NCBI GenBank assembly: GCA_016933175.1
Contig: JAFGBK010000070.1
Span: 62,001 to 126,000, forward strand
DNA from: Candidatus Krumholzibacteriota bacterium
GTDB taxonomy: Bacteria > Krumholzibacteriota > Krumholzibacteriia > JACNKJ01
DNA length: 64,000 nt
Reading direction: 5' to 3'
Positions 49,471 to 58,060 of the stretch are shown here, one piece after another. The translations under genes and the position numbers were made by a program. Positions within the stretch are counted from its first letter, which is position 1, and each line of letters opens with the position of its first letter. The notes below the pieces were generated by a model. That model saw nothing but the letters and a program-made list of their open reading frames with translations. It had not been told where the DNA came from and made no database searches.

Positions 49471-50945
49471 GCGCTCCCACCCCTTTCGCGCCAGGCCGCC
49501 CGCAGGACCTCGCGGTCCGAGAAGGACCGGCGGCGGCCGTCGATCTCCTGGTACTCCTCGTGCCCCTTGCCCAGGACGGCGATCAGGTCCTCCGGGCCAC
49601 AGGCGGCCAGGGCGGCGCCGATGGCCCGGGCCCGGTCCACCTCTTTCTGCCAGCTTCCGGCCGCCGGGTCCATGCCCTTTTCCATCTCCGCCAGGATGGC
49701 CGCGGGATCCTCGCCGCGCGGGTTGTCGCTGGTGAGCCAGACGCGGTCGGCGCCCCGCTGGGCCGCGGCGCCCATCAGGGGCCGCTTGCCGCGATCGCGG
49801 TCGCCGCCCGCCCCCAGCACCACCACCAGGGACCCCCGGCACAGGGGGCGCAGGGCGGCCAGGACCTTGGCCACGGCGTCCGGCGTGTGGGCGTAGTCCA
49901 CCACGGCCGCGGGCCCGCCGGCGAGTTCCACGCGCTCGAGCCGCCCCGGCACGCCGGGGAAGCACGCCAGGCGCCCGGCCAGGTCGTCGGCGCCGGCGCC
50001 CAGGGCCAGGGCCAGGGCCAGGCAGCCCGCGGCGTTGTCAAGGTTGAACGCGCCCGGCAGGGGACTGGCGAACTCCCGCGCGCCGCCGGGCCCGTGCAGG
50101 CGGAAGCGCGAGCCCGCCAGCCCGCTGGCCAGGGGCTCGCAGCGGTAATCGGCGCCGGCCCCGCGGCCGTAGCCCAGGCGCGGCCCCTCGCCGGTCGCGC
50201 CGCCCGCCAGCAGGCGCGCGAACCAGGGATCGTCCGCGTTGAGCAGGGCCGGCGCGCCGGGCGCCCGCAGGTCCAGCAGCCGCGCCTTGGCGGCGAAGTA
50301 GGCCTCGAGGGTGCCGTGGTAGTCCAGGTGGTCCCGGCTGAGGTTGGTGGCCAGGACGCCCGCGAAGCGGCAGCCCGCCACGCGGTCCTGATCCAGGGCG
50401 TGGCTGCTGACCTCCATGGCCACGCCGGCCCGCCCGTCGGCGACGCTCTCGGCCAGGAGGGCGGCGAGGGCCACGGGGTCCGGCGTGGTGTGCGTGCTGG
50501 GCCGCGCGGCGGCCCCGGCCGCGAAGGCGAGCGTGCCGAGGCGTCCCCAGGGCGCGCCGGGCTCGTCCAGGAGCCACTGCAGCAGGTGGACGCAGGTGCT
50601 CTTGCCGTTGGTGCCGGTGACGCCGAGCAGGCGCAGGCGGCGCGTGGGATCGCCGGCCAGCAGCTGGGCCGCGCGGCCGGCGGCCTCGCGCGGCCGGGCG
50701 CAGAGCAGGCAGGGCACGTCCGGCGGCGGCGTGGCTTCCGCCGGCAGCAGGAGGGAGCCGGCGCCGCGGGCCAGGGCGTCGCCGATGAAGGCGCGGCCGT
50801 CGGCATGGCTGCCCGGCAGGGCCGCGAAGAGCGCGCCGGGCGCGACCGCCCGGCTGTCGATGGCCAGGGACGGCACCGGCGCGTCCCCCGCCGCGCGGCA
50901 ATCCGTCAGGGCGGCCGCCAGGGCCCGGAGGGTCCAGTCGCTCAC
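49467..50945 (-). CDS. murE: UDP-MurNAc-L-Ala-D-Glu--meso-diaminopimelate ligase
   Basis: 492 residues. P-loop VTGTNGKSTCVHLLQW, EVSSHALDQDRV, NLSRDHLDYHGT and, decisive for substrate, TSDNPRGEDP: the DNPR motif selects meso-diaminopimelate rather than lysine, matching a diderm wall. ATGA overlap with ftsI and GTGA overlap with murF. Confidence 0.96.
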   Translation of the reverse strand: MSDWTLRALAAALTDCRAAGDAPVPSLAIDSRAVAPGALFAALPGSHADGRAFIGDALARGAGSLLLPAEATPPPDVPCLLCARPREAAGRAAQLLAGDPTRRLRLLGVTGTNGKSTCVHLLQWLLDEPGAPWGRLGTLAFAAGAAARPSTHTTPDPVALAALLAESVADGRAGVAMEVSSHALDQDRVAGCRFAGVLATNLSRDHLDYHGTLEAYFAAKARLLDLRAPGAPALLNADDPWFARLLAGGATGEGPRLGYGRGAGADYRCEPLASGLAGSRFRLHGPGGAREFASPLPGAFNLDNAAGCLALALALGAGADDLAGRLACFPGVPGRLERVELAGGPAAVVDYAHTPDAVAKVLAALRPLCRGSLVVVLGAGGDRDRGKRPLMGAAAQRGADRVWLTSDNPRGEDPAAILAEMEKGMDPAAGSWQKEVDRARAIGAALAACGPEDLIAVLGKGHEEYQEIDGRRRSFSDREVLRAAWRERGGSA

Positions 50946-53041
50946 GAGCGCTGCTCCGACGCCACCGTGGCCAGATCCAGGACGATCAGCCCGCCGCGCG
51001 CGGGATCCGGCGCCGCCTGACCCGTGACGACGCCGCGGCCGCGGGGCAGCACGTCGTAGCCTCCCTCCAGGGCACGCCGGCGCGCCTCGCGCAGGCTGAG
51101 GCCGCGCAGGTCCGGCGGATCAAGCCGCCGCTCGGGATCCCCCAGGATCAGGAGCAGTGGCTGATCGGGCAGCAGAGGGCAACCCGGCCCGGGCAGCTGC
51201 GCCACCACGCGCGCGCCCTCCCCCTGGAAGCGAACGCTCAGGTGCCGCGCCAGGGCCAGGGAGTCGGCTCGGTTCACGGGCAGGTCCAGCAGGCGGGGCG
51301 CCCGGGCGGCGGCGGCGGCCGGATCCGGCGGCGGCGCGGCGGCGGCATCCAGCAGGTAGTCGGTGGCGACGGCGATGCCCTCGACGATGCGCGCGAAGGC
51401 CGGCGCCGCGCTCTGACCGCCATGATAGTGTTCGGTGTCGGGCTCGTCCAGGAAGACGCCCACCACCAGGCGCGGCCGGGCCAGCGGCGCCACGCCCACG
51501 AAGCTGGCCAGGTAGGCGCCCTGCTTGAGGCGCCCGTCCTCGAACTTCTGGGCCGTGCCCGTCTTGCCCCCCACGCGCAGGCCGGCGACGGCCGCGCGCT
51601 CGCCGGTGCCGCGCGCCACCGCCTCGCCCATGAGGTCCAGGATGCACCGGGCCGTGCTGGCGCGGCAGACCCGGCGCAGGGCGACCGGCTCGACGGTCGT
51701 CAGCTCCCCGCCGGCGCGGTCGCGCCGAGCCCTGACCAGGCGCGGGCGCATCAGGCGGCCCTCGTTGGCCAGGGCGCCGAAGGCCGCCGTCACCTGCAGG
51801 GGCGTGGCGCTCAGCTCCTGGCCGAAGACCAGGGTCATGCGGCTGCGCCCGGACCACTCGCAGGGCTTGCGCAGGACGCCGCCCTCCTCGCCCGGTAGGA
51901 TCAGGCCGCAGGGTATGCCCAGGCCCAGGTCCTGGTAGGCGCGGAACAGCTCCTGGTCCGTGATGCGCACGGCGAACTTGGCGAAGCAGATGTTGCTGGA
52001 GTGGACGAAGGCCTCGCGGAAGCTGAGCAGGCCATGGTGGGGCCGGTCGTCGCGGATCCAGATGCCCTCGATGCAGGCCCGGCCGCCCTCGGGATCGGCG
52101 GTGGTCGCCAGGTCCAGACCGCCGCGCTCCAGGAGAGGGATGGCGCTCAGGGCCTTGAAGGTGGAGCCCGGTTCGTAGGCGGCATGGACGGGCAGGAGCT
52201 GCCACTCGGCCGGGCGATAGGCGCCGCGCCGCTCGGGGCTGGGCCAGGTGGACAGGGCCAGGATGTCGCCCGTGGCCGGATCCAGGACCACGGCGCTGCC
52301 GGCCCGGGCACCCGCGGCCTCGGCCGCGCGCGCCAGCTCGGCGTCCGCCAGGGCCTGGACCTTGTGGTCGATGGTCAGCAGGACGTCGTCGCCCTGCCGG
52401 GGCGGCACCAGCAGGCGCTGCCCGGAGCCCAGGAGGCTGCGCCCGCGCCCGTCCTTGGGCACGAGCGCCAGGCCCGGCCTCCCGGCCAGCGCCTCCTGCA
52501 GGCCCGCCTCGAGGCCGGCCACGCCCTGCCCCCCGGCGTTGACGAAGCCCACCAGCGGCGCTCCCGTGGCGCCGAGGGGATAGAGGCGCTGCGCCTGCCG
52601 CTCGAGGTGGAGCAAGCCCGAACGCTCCAGCAGCCGCCGCTCCGGCATGGCGAGGACCAGTCCCTCGTGCAGCACCAGGTAGCGCCCGGACGCGCGGGCG
52701 AGGGCGCGCTCCAGCGCGCGCGGAGTTCGCCCCAGGACCGGAGCGATGGCGGCCAGCAGATCCTGCCGCTCGCTGTCGGGCAGCGCGCGCAGGCACTGGG
52801 GATCGCAGCTGACATGGGTGGCCAGGGTCGAGACGGCCAGGGGCGTGCCGCGGCGGTCGTAGAGATTGCCGCGCAGCGCGGGCAGGCGGATCTTCTTCTC
52901 CCACTGGCGGCCGGCCAGCTCGCGGTAACGGTCGTGGCGGAGCACCTGGATCTGGAACAGGCGCAGGCCGAGCACGGCGGCCGTCGCGACCACGAGCGCG
53001 GCCAGGAGGGGAATCTCATGCCGCGGTCGGCAGCGACCCAT
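50942..53041 (-). CDS. ftsI: septal transpeptidase (FtsI/PBP3 class) with C-terminal PASTA domain
   Basis: 699 residues. N-terminal transmembrane helix (about 10-30), dimerisation domain (ALRGNLYDRRGTPLAV) and transpeptidase domain with EPGSTFKA (SxxK), HSSNICFAKF (SxN) and GGKTGTAQ (KTG). After a Pro/Ala-rich linker there is one PASTA-like domain (about 625-690, PDLRGLSLREARRRALEGGY). A PASTA tail is usual in SpoVD/PBP2x but less so in proteobacterial FtsI. 18 bp after ftsL; coupled to murE. Confidence 0.95.
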   Translation of the reverse strand: MGRCRPRHEIPLLAALVVATAAVLGLRLFQIQVLRHDRYRELAGRQWEKKIRLPALRGNLYDRRGTPLAVSTLATHVSCDPQCLRALPDSERQDLLAAIAPVLGRTPRALERALARASGRYLVLHEGLVLAMPERRLLERSGLLHLERQAQRLYPLGATGAPLVGFVNAGGQGVAGLEAGLQEALAGRPGLALVPKDGRGRSLLGSGQRLLVPPRQGDDVLLTIDHKVQALADAELARAAEAAGARAGSAVVLDPATGDILALSTWPSPERRGAYRPAEWQLLPVHAAYEPGSTFKALSAIPLLERGGLDLATTADPEGGRACIEGIWIRDDRPHHGLLSFREAFVHSSNICFAKFAVRITDQELFRAYQDLGLGIPCGLILPGEEGGVLRKPCEWSGRSRMTLVFGQELSATPLQVTAAFGALANEGRLMRPRLVRARRDRAGGELTTVEPVALRRVCRASTARCILDLMGEAVARGTGERAAVAGLRVGGKTGTAQKFEDGRLKQGAYLASFVGVAPLARPRLVVGVFLDEPDTEHYHGGQSAAPAFARIVEGIAVATDYLLDAAAAPPPDPAAAAARAPRLLDLPVNRADSLALARHLSVRFQGEGARVVAQLPGPGCPLLPDQPLLLILGDPERRLDPPDLRGLSLREARRRALEGGYDVLPRGRGVVTGQAAPDPARGGLIVLDLATVASEQRS

Positions 53042-53059
53042 GGATGGTCCCGCCGTGCG

Positions 53060-53494
53060 CTAGTGCCCGTCCGCGGCGCGCGCGGCGGGCACGGTGATGC
53101 CGGCGCTCGCCAGCCAGGCCGAACTCTCGCGCCGGGGCAGGTCGCCCGCGGCGACGGGGATGAAGATGCGGCCGTCCAGGTCGCGGCTGGCCAGCTGGGC
53201 CGCGGGCAGGCCGCGCAGGAGCCGCTCGGGTTGCCGCTCGCGCGCCACGGCCACGCCCAGCTCCAGGATGCGCGCGCGCAGGGCGTCGCGCTCGGCCTCC
53301 AGACTCGCCACCTCGCCCGCCAGGCGCAGGCCGCGGTTCTGCTGCCAGACGAACCAGAGCAGGAGGGCGAACAGGACGAGACCCACGAAGAACCAGACGT
53401 CGCGGCGCCGCAGGGCGTCGCGGCTGTGGACGCCCTCGCCGCGGCGGCTGTCGGGATCCCAGGTCCGGGTGGGGTGACCGGGAAGCAGACTCAT
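53060..53494 (-). CDS. ftsL: FtsL-like division protein
   Basis: 144 residues. Short cytoplasmic N-terminus, one transmembrane helix (about 33-51, VWFFVGLVLFALLLWFVW), then a coiled coil (LAGEVASLEAERDALRARI) and a periplasmic tail. Sequence is poorly conserved in this family; the call rests on topology, size and the rsmH-ftsL-ftsI position. The start overlaps the rsmH stop (ATGA). Confidence 0.85.
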   Translation of the reverse strand: MSLLPGHPTRTWDPDSRRGEGVHSRDALRRRDVWFFVGLVLFALLLWFVWQQNRGLRLAGEVASLEAERDALRARILELGVAVARERQPERLLRGLPAAQLASRDLDGRIFIPVAAGDLPRRESSAWLASAGITVPAARAADGH

Positions 53495-54411
53495 GGAACG
53501 ATCCTCCTGACCGCCCGCAGCCGGGCGCTGCGGGCTCGCGGGTTGCGGAGCCGCTCGTCGGGACCGGGACGCAGGGCCCGGGGCGTGAGCAGTTCGAAGG
53601 AGCGACGGTGCCCGCAGGCACAGACCGGAAGCTCCGGCGGGCAGAGGCAGTCGGTGCTCTCGCGGCGGAAGCAGCGCTTGACGCGCCGGTCCTCCAGGGA
53701 GTGGTAGCTGACGACCGCCGCCCGGCCGCCGGGGGCCAGGCAGCGTGGCAGGGCCGCGAGGGCGCTGTCCAGGGCGGCCAGCTCGTCGTTGACGGCGATG
53801 CGCAGGGCCTGGAAGACGCGCGCCAGCTCCGCGTGCGAGCCCCGCGCCCCCGTGACGCTCTCCACGGCGCGGCGCAGATCGCCGGTGCCGGCCAGGCGGC
53901 CGGCGTCCCGGGCGGCGAGGATGGCGCGGGCCAGCGCGCGGGGACGCCGGACCTCGCCCAGCTCCGAGAGCAGGGCGGCCAGGCCACCGGCATCGAGGTC
54001 GGCCAGGAGGGCCGCGGCGCCGGGGCCGTCGTCGCCCATGCGCATGTCCAGGGGTCCGTCCTGCATGAAGGAGAAGCCGCGGTCGGGCAGGTCCAATTGC
54101 ATGGAACTCACTCCCAGGTCGAGCAGGACGCCTTGCGCGCCGTCGGGAGCGAGAGGCAGCAGGTGGGTTTCGAGGTCCGCGAAGTTGCCGCGGACGAACC
54201 GGACCCGGTCGGCGTAGTCGGCCAGCCTCCGGCGGGCGATCTCCAGGGCCGCCGGATCCCGGTCGATGCCGAGCACGCGGATCCCCGGATCGGCCCGGAG
54301 CAGGGCCTCGGCGTGCCCGCCCGCGCCCAGCGTGGCGTCCACGTAGAGCCCCGGCCCCCCGGCGGTCAGGATCGTGACGCACTCCCGCCGCAGGACCGGC
54401 TCGTGCTCCAT
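53491..54411 (-). CDS. rsmH: 16S rRNA (cytosine(1402)-N4)-methyltransferase
   Basis: 306 residues (MraW). EPVLRRECV at the N-terminus, the SAM-binding DATLGAGGHAEALL, LLDLGVSSMQLD, GRAAVVSYHSLEDRRVK and a C-terminal NPRARSARLRAVRR are conserved. Methylates C1402 of the ribosomal decoding centre. 42 bp after the STAS-like gene. Confidence 0.97.
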   Translation of the reverse strand: MEHEPVLRRECVTILTAGGPGLYVDATLGAGGHAEALLRADPGIRVLGIDRDPAALEIARRRLADYADRVRFVRGNFADLETHLLPLAPDGAQGVLLDLGVSSMQLDLPDRGFSFMQDGPLDMRMGDDGPGAAALLADLDAGGLAALLSELGEVRRPRALARAILAARDAGRLAGTGDLRRAVESVTGARGSHAELARVFQALRIAVNDELAALDSALAALPRCLAPGGRAAVVSYHSLEDRRVKRCFRRESTDCLCPPELPVCACGHRRSFELLTPRALRPGPDERLRNPRARSARLRAVRRIVP

Positions 54412-54453
54412 TCCCGGGGCTCCCTGCCAAGCGCGCGGGGAGCGGCCCGCCGG

Positions 54454-54855
54454 CTAGGCCGGCAGACCGCTCCCCCTTCTCTCACCCTCTTGCGCGGTCA
54501 AGTCAAAAGCGGCGGAAGTGCTGCCGATTCCCAGTGCCGCACTTGCCTCTGAAGGGAAAACGGGAATCTGTCTGGGAACATCTCCCGCCGCCAAGATATC
54601 GAGCAGGTAGGGGCTGGGGCCCACGAGAACCAGGCTGCCGCCGAGCTGCCGGACCTGGCGGTAAAGACCCAGCAGCTCGGGCAGCACCCGGTACTGGATG
54701 TGGGACACACCCAACAGGCTGACGGCGAAGCTGCGGACGCCCACGACCGCGAGGCCCAGCACCTCGCTCTCCAGCTCGCGCTGCAGGCGGACATCCCAGT
54801 CCGCCACGAGACTCAGCTCCACGAACTCCGCGTGTCGCGTGACGATCAGGGCCAT
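54454..54855 (-). CDS. STAS-like domain protein inserted between mraZ and rsmH
   Basis: 133 residues. The pattern of a beta strand, VRSFAVSLLGVSHIQYRVLPELLGLYRQVRQLGG, then SLVLVGPSPYLLDIL, follows the anti-sigma-factor antagonist (STAS) fold. The usual D-S/T-S-G phospho-acceptor region is replaced by IQYRV, so regulation by an RsbW-type kinase is doubtful. A ~35-residue tail follows. The ATG at 54855 has GAGAGG upstream; mraZ lies 45 bp before it and rsmH 42 bp after. STAS genes are not a normal dcw member. A candidate partner is the RsbW-like ATPase at 32446-33297 (inference). Confidence 0.7.
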   Translation of the reverse strand: MALIVTRHAEFVELSLVADWDVRLQRELESEVLGLAVVGVRSFAVSLLGVSHIQYRVLPELLGLYRQVRQLGGSLVLVGPSPYLLDILAAGDVPRQIPVFPSEASAALGIGSTSAAFDLTAQEGERRGSGLPA

Positions 54856-54900
54856 CGCCGCCTCTCTCTCACCCTCCTGCCGCTCCGACCCGCCCCCGGG

Positions 54901-55332
54901 TCAGAGCAGGTTCTCCATCTCCCGCAGGGCCTCGGGGGCCTCCGCGAGACCGGTCTGGAAACGCTCGGGCTGCCAGACCTCTATGTAATCCAGGGCCCCG
55001 ACGAGCAGGGTCTCCTGGTCGATGCCGTAGTCCGCGAGGAACTCCCGGGGCAGACCCACGCGCCCCTGCTTGTCCAGGACCAGCGTCGCCGAGTTGCTGC
55101 TGTAGAAGCGCACGACCTGGCGCTTGCGGGGGCCGGGAGGCAGGGCCTGCAGCTTCGCCTGGAACTGGCGCCAGCCCTCGGGGGCGTAGAGCAGCAGGCA
55201 GCTGTCGATGCCCCGCGTCAGGACGAAGGTCTCGCCGCCCTCGGCTCCCAGGTGGCGGCGGAAGCTGGCCGGCACGTTGATGCGGCCCTTGCTGTCCACC
55301 TTGCAGCGATGGGTGCCGATGAAACCGCTCAC
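54901..55332 (-). CDS. mraZ: transcriptional regulator MraZ
   Basis: 143 residues with two SpoVT/AbrB-type half-domains (FIGTHRCKVDSKGRINVPASFRR and YSSNSATLVLDKQGRVGLPREF). MraZ binds repeats at its own promoter and controls the dcw cluster. The start is GTG at 55332 with GGGGGA upstream and aligns with the family N-terminus; the open frame to 55410 crosses the promoter boxes and is rejected. Confidence 0.95.
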   Translation of the reverse strand: MSGFIGTHRCKVDSKGRINVPASFRRHLGAEGGETFVLTRGIDSCLLLYAPEGWRQFQAKLQALPPGPRKRQVVRFYSSNSATLVLDKQGRVGLPREFLADYGIDQETLLVGALDYIEVWQPERFQTGLAEAPEALREMENLL

Positions 55333-55374
55333 GAGTCCCCCAAGATCACAGGTGGTGGATTTCAGTGGATCTTG

Positions 55375-55410
55375 CCCCACTTTCACCCACGGCGGCCACA
55401 ATATCCCCAC
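55375..55410 (-). promoter_or_regulatory. candidate MraZ-binding repeats
   Basis: On the minus strand four GTGG hexamers follow one another: GTGGGG (55405-55410), GTGGCC (55394-55399), GTGGGT (55385-55390) and GTGGGG (55375-55380). They lie 9-11 bp apart, so they share one helix face. Characterised MraZ boxes are TGGG-type repeats with about one-turn spacing upstream of mraZ. They overlap the -10 and the predicted start site, consistent with repression. Confidence 0.75.
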
Positions 55411-55426
55411 GACACGGGAGGGTCAA
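55398..55426 (-). promoter_or_regulatory. sigma-70 promoter of mraZ and the dcw cluster
   Basis: TTGACC (55421-55426) and TATTGT (55398-55403) separated by 17 bp, with AT-rich sequence upstream. The predicted start near 55391 gives a ~58-nt leader before the GTG. It is the only clear promoter for the ~18-kb minus-strand cluster. The rest of the gap to the histidine kinase gene (55427-55552) holds nothing recognised. Confidence 0.8.
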
Positions 55427-55552
55427 CCACTATTTTCCCGCTCCGAAACGGCCGAATACCCGGATTTCGACTCCGCGGCACAGCCTGGATTGACAGCAGA
55501 GACTTTTTAACATTTGTGTGATTTATAGAGCGGCACGGATCCGGCGGGCGGC

Positions 55553-57412
55553 TCAGCCGGCCGGCTCCTCCCGTCCGCTCCCGGAGGGGATCGGGACGCC
55601 GCGGGGCAGGGTGAAGCAGAAGCATGCGCCGCGGCCGACGCCCGCGGACTCGACCCAGATGCGCCCGCGGTGGTGCTCCACGATGCGCTTGACGATGGCC
55701 AGGCCGATGCCCGTGCCCTCGCCGCCGGTGTCGAGCTTGGCGAAGAGGCCAAAGATGCGGTCGGCGTTCTCAGGCGCGATGCCGACGCCGTTGTCCCGCA
55801 CGGTGACGACCGTCTCGCCGCCCTCGGTCCGGCTGCCCACCTCGACGCGGGGCGCGGCCTGTCCGCCCATGAACTTGGCGGCGTTGTCCAGGAGGTTCTG
55901 CAGCACCTCGAGCAGGCGGACCCGGTCCCCCACCACGCGGGGCAGGTCCGAAGCGATGTCGAGAGCGATGCCCGCCTGGCGGTAGCGGCCCTCCACGGCG
56001 GCCGCCGCCTCGCGCGCCAGCTCGCCCAGGTCGATCTCCTCCTCGGGATTCGCCAGGCGGCCGATGCGCGAGAGCTCGAGCAGGTCGTGCAGCAGCATCT
56101 CCATCTTCTCGGTGGCCGTGACGATGCGCGCGATGTCGGCGCGGACGCGCTCGGCGTCGCCGGCCGCGCTGTCCTTGTCCAGCAGCTGGGCGAAGGCCCT
56201 GATGGTGATCAGCGGCGAGCGCAGGTCGTGGGAGACGGTGTAGGCGAAGCGCTCGAGCTCGGCGTTCTTCTCCTCCAGCTCGCCGATGAGGGCCTGCTCG
56301 GCGCCTCGCGCGCGCTGGCGCTCGGTGATGTCCATCGCCGTGAAGACCAGCCCCGCGTCCATGGTGCCGGGATCGATGGCCGCCGAGCTGAGCAGGATGT
56401 CCAGGACCACCCCGTCCTTGCGCCGCCAGCGCGTCTCCACGGCGCCGAGGCCCGCCTCCCGCACCTGGGCGTGCTTGACCCGGCCCACGCGCGCGTGCTC
56501 CTCGTCGGTCTCGTAGAGCAGGCGGGCGGGCCGCCCCCGCAGCTCCTCGCCGGCGTAGCCCGTCATGCGCTGCAGGGCGGCGTTCGACCAGCCGAGGACG
56601 CGCTGGCCGTCCACCAGGCCGATGCCGATGGGCGCCGCGCGGAAGACGCTGCGCAGCGTGGCCTCCCGCTCGCGCAGGGCCGCCTCGGAGACCTGCAGCT
56701 CCGCGCGCACGCGGGCCGCCTCCACCAGCTCGCGCGCCAGGGTGAAGCCCATGAGCAGCACCAGGGCCACGTAGGCGTACTCGATCAGATAGACGGCGCG
56801 GTACAGGCCGCTGCTCACGGCCGTGTCGTTGAAGACGCCGGCGAAGAAGACGAGCAGGGCCGCGATGAGCGGCCTCATCTCCCGCCGCCGCCCCGCGCGG
56901 TAGGCGCGCACGGCCAGGATCATCACCACCGCGAAGACGAGGATGCCGAGCAGGCCCTGGAGGATGGTGAGGGGACCCGGGGCCATCTCGTAATAGGTGG
57001 TCTCCAGGCCGAAGGGCAGCAGGACCTGCTTGACGAGGGGGCGGTCGGTCCAGCACAGCCCGCCCCGCTCCACCGTGGCGACGGCCGCGTAGACCAGGCT
57101 GAGCAGGGCGAGGACATGGACGAGGCGCCGTCGGCGCAGGGCCAGGTAATCCGCCACGAAGCGCAGGAAGGCGGCGTTGGCCAGGGCCAGGGCGATGAGC
57201 TGCAGGCGTTGCCAGCGCACGCCGTCGACGGGCGCCGCGGACTGGTAGAGCCCCGCCGCGAAAATGTCGTAGAAGCCGACGGCCAGGCAGGTGAGGGCGA
57301 AGGAGAGATCCATGGCGCCGCGGCCGCGGCCCGCCCACAGCAGCAGGTAGAAGCCGCCGCAGAGGAAGGCGACCACCGCGAGCAGGAGGGCGGGCAGGGA
57401 TGCGCAATCCAT
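55553..57412 (-). CDS. membrane-bound PAS-containing sensor histidine kinase
   Basis: 619 residues. About seven N-terminal transmembrane helices (1-225) are followed by a PAS domain (about 245-365; FRAAPIGIGLVDGQRVLGWSNAAL), HisKA with the phospho-His in FAYTVSHDLRSPLITIRAF, and HATPase_c with LLDNAAKFMGG (N-box), VRDNGVGI and GTGIGLAIVKRI. The HisKA-HATPase type resembles phytochrome/cyanobacterial-type kinases. No response regulator is adjacent, so it is an orphan; the single-domain receiver at 29810 is a distant possible partner (speculative). The ATG at 57412 follows GGGAG. Confidence 0.93.
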   Translation of the reverse strand: MDCASLPALLLAVVAFLCGGFYLLLWAGRGRGAMDLSFALTCLAVGFYDIFAAGLYQSAAPVDGVRWQRLQLIALALANAAFLRFVADYLALRRRRLVHVLALLSLVYAAVATVERGGLCWTDRPLVKQVLLPFGLETTYYEMAPGPLTILQGLLGILVFAVVMILAVRAYRAGRRREMRPLIAALLVFFAGVFNDTAVSSGLYRAVYLIEYAYVALVLLMGFTLARELVEAARVRAELQVSEAALREREATLRSVFRAAPIGIGLVDGQRVLGWSNAALQRMTGYAGEELRGRPARLLYETDEEHARVGRVKHAQVREAGLGAVETRWRRKDGVVLDILLSSAAIDPGTMDAGLVFTAMDITERQRARGAEQALIGELEEKNAELERFAYTVSHDLRSPLITIRAFAQLLDKDSAAGDAERVRADIARIVTATEKMEMLLHDLLELSRIGRLANPEEEIDLGELAREAAAAVEGRYRQAGIALDIASDLPRVVGDRVRLLEVLQNLLDNAAKFMGGQAAPRVEVGSRTEGGETVVTVRDNGVGIAPENADRIFGLFAKLDTGGEGTGIGLAIVKRIVEHHRGRIWVESAGVGRGACFCFTLPRGVPIPSGSGREEPAG

Positions 57413-57468
57413 GGAGACTCCCGTGGCAGGCGCCAGGCGGCCTCGCCGCCGGTGGCGCGTCCACGGCG

Positions 57469-57497
57469 AGTATCCTTCAAGGCCGCGGTTTTTTAAA
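57469..57497 (-). promoter_or_regulatory. candidate promoter of the histidine kinase gene
   Basis: TTTAAA (57492-57497) and GATACT (57469-57474), 17 bp apart, in the 99-bp gap after the lipoprotein gene. Each matches consensus at four of six positions, and the stretch is an AT-rich island in GC-rich DNA. Confidence 0.4.
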
Positions 57498-57511
57498 GAT
57501 GCGATGCGCGC

Positions 57512-58060
57512 TCAGGTGCCCCCGCCGCCCGGCGGACTCTCGAGAATGCCCGTCAGGTGGCGCCGCGGCCGCCGGCTGAGCAGGGGCGGCGCGTCGTAGT
57601 CGGGGTAGCCGGGCAGGAGCAGGGCGCCGGCCTCGCTCGGGTCGGGCAACATCTCGACGCCCAGGGGCACGAGGACGCGCCAGAGGCGCAGGGTGTCGCC
57701 GTCGCCGGTGACGAAGTCGCGGGCCGCGGCGAAGCGCAGCTCCAGGGCGCCGCGGCGCCGGGCCTGGGCCACGTCGGCGGGACCCGGCGCTTCGGCCAGG
57801 GGCCGGGCGCTGCGGAAGAGGGAGTCCACCTCGGCGAGGAGCCGGCCCGCGCGCGCATCGCCGGCGGGCAGGTCGGTGATGCCGTGTCTCCCGTGCAGCA
57901 GGATCTCCGGCGGACGGACGGACGGCGGCGGCGCGCCCCCGCGCTCGGCGGGCGCGCCGCCGCAGGCGGCGGCCAGCAGCGCCGCCAGGCAGGCGGCCGC
58001 CGGCAGGCGGCCGGGTCCGCCGCCGCGCGGCGGAGGGGCCGGCGTCGCGGCGCGCCTCAC
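57512..58060 (-). CDS. small putative lipoprotein
   Basis: 182 residues from a GTG that overlaps the C25 peptidase stop (GTGA). A hydrophobic stretch LPAAACLAALLAAAC ends in a possible lipobox cysteine (about residue 33), although the -3 residue is Ala rather than the preferred Leu. The mature part has no recognised domain; it is rich in Asp and Pro and includes DTLRLWRVLVPLGVEMLPDP. It is apparently co-translated with the C25 peptidase, hinting at a joint role on the cell surface. Confidence 0.55.
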   Translation of the reverse strand: MRRAATPAPPPRGGGPGRLPAAACLAALLAAACGGAPAERGGAPPPSVRPPEILLHGRHGITDLPAGDARAGRLLAEVDSLFRSARPLAEAPGPADVAQARRRGALELRFAAARDFVTGDGDTLRLWRVLVPLGVEMLPDPSEAGALLLPGYPDYDAPPLLSRRPRRHLTGILESPPGGGGT

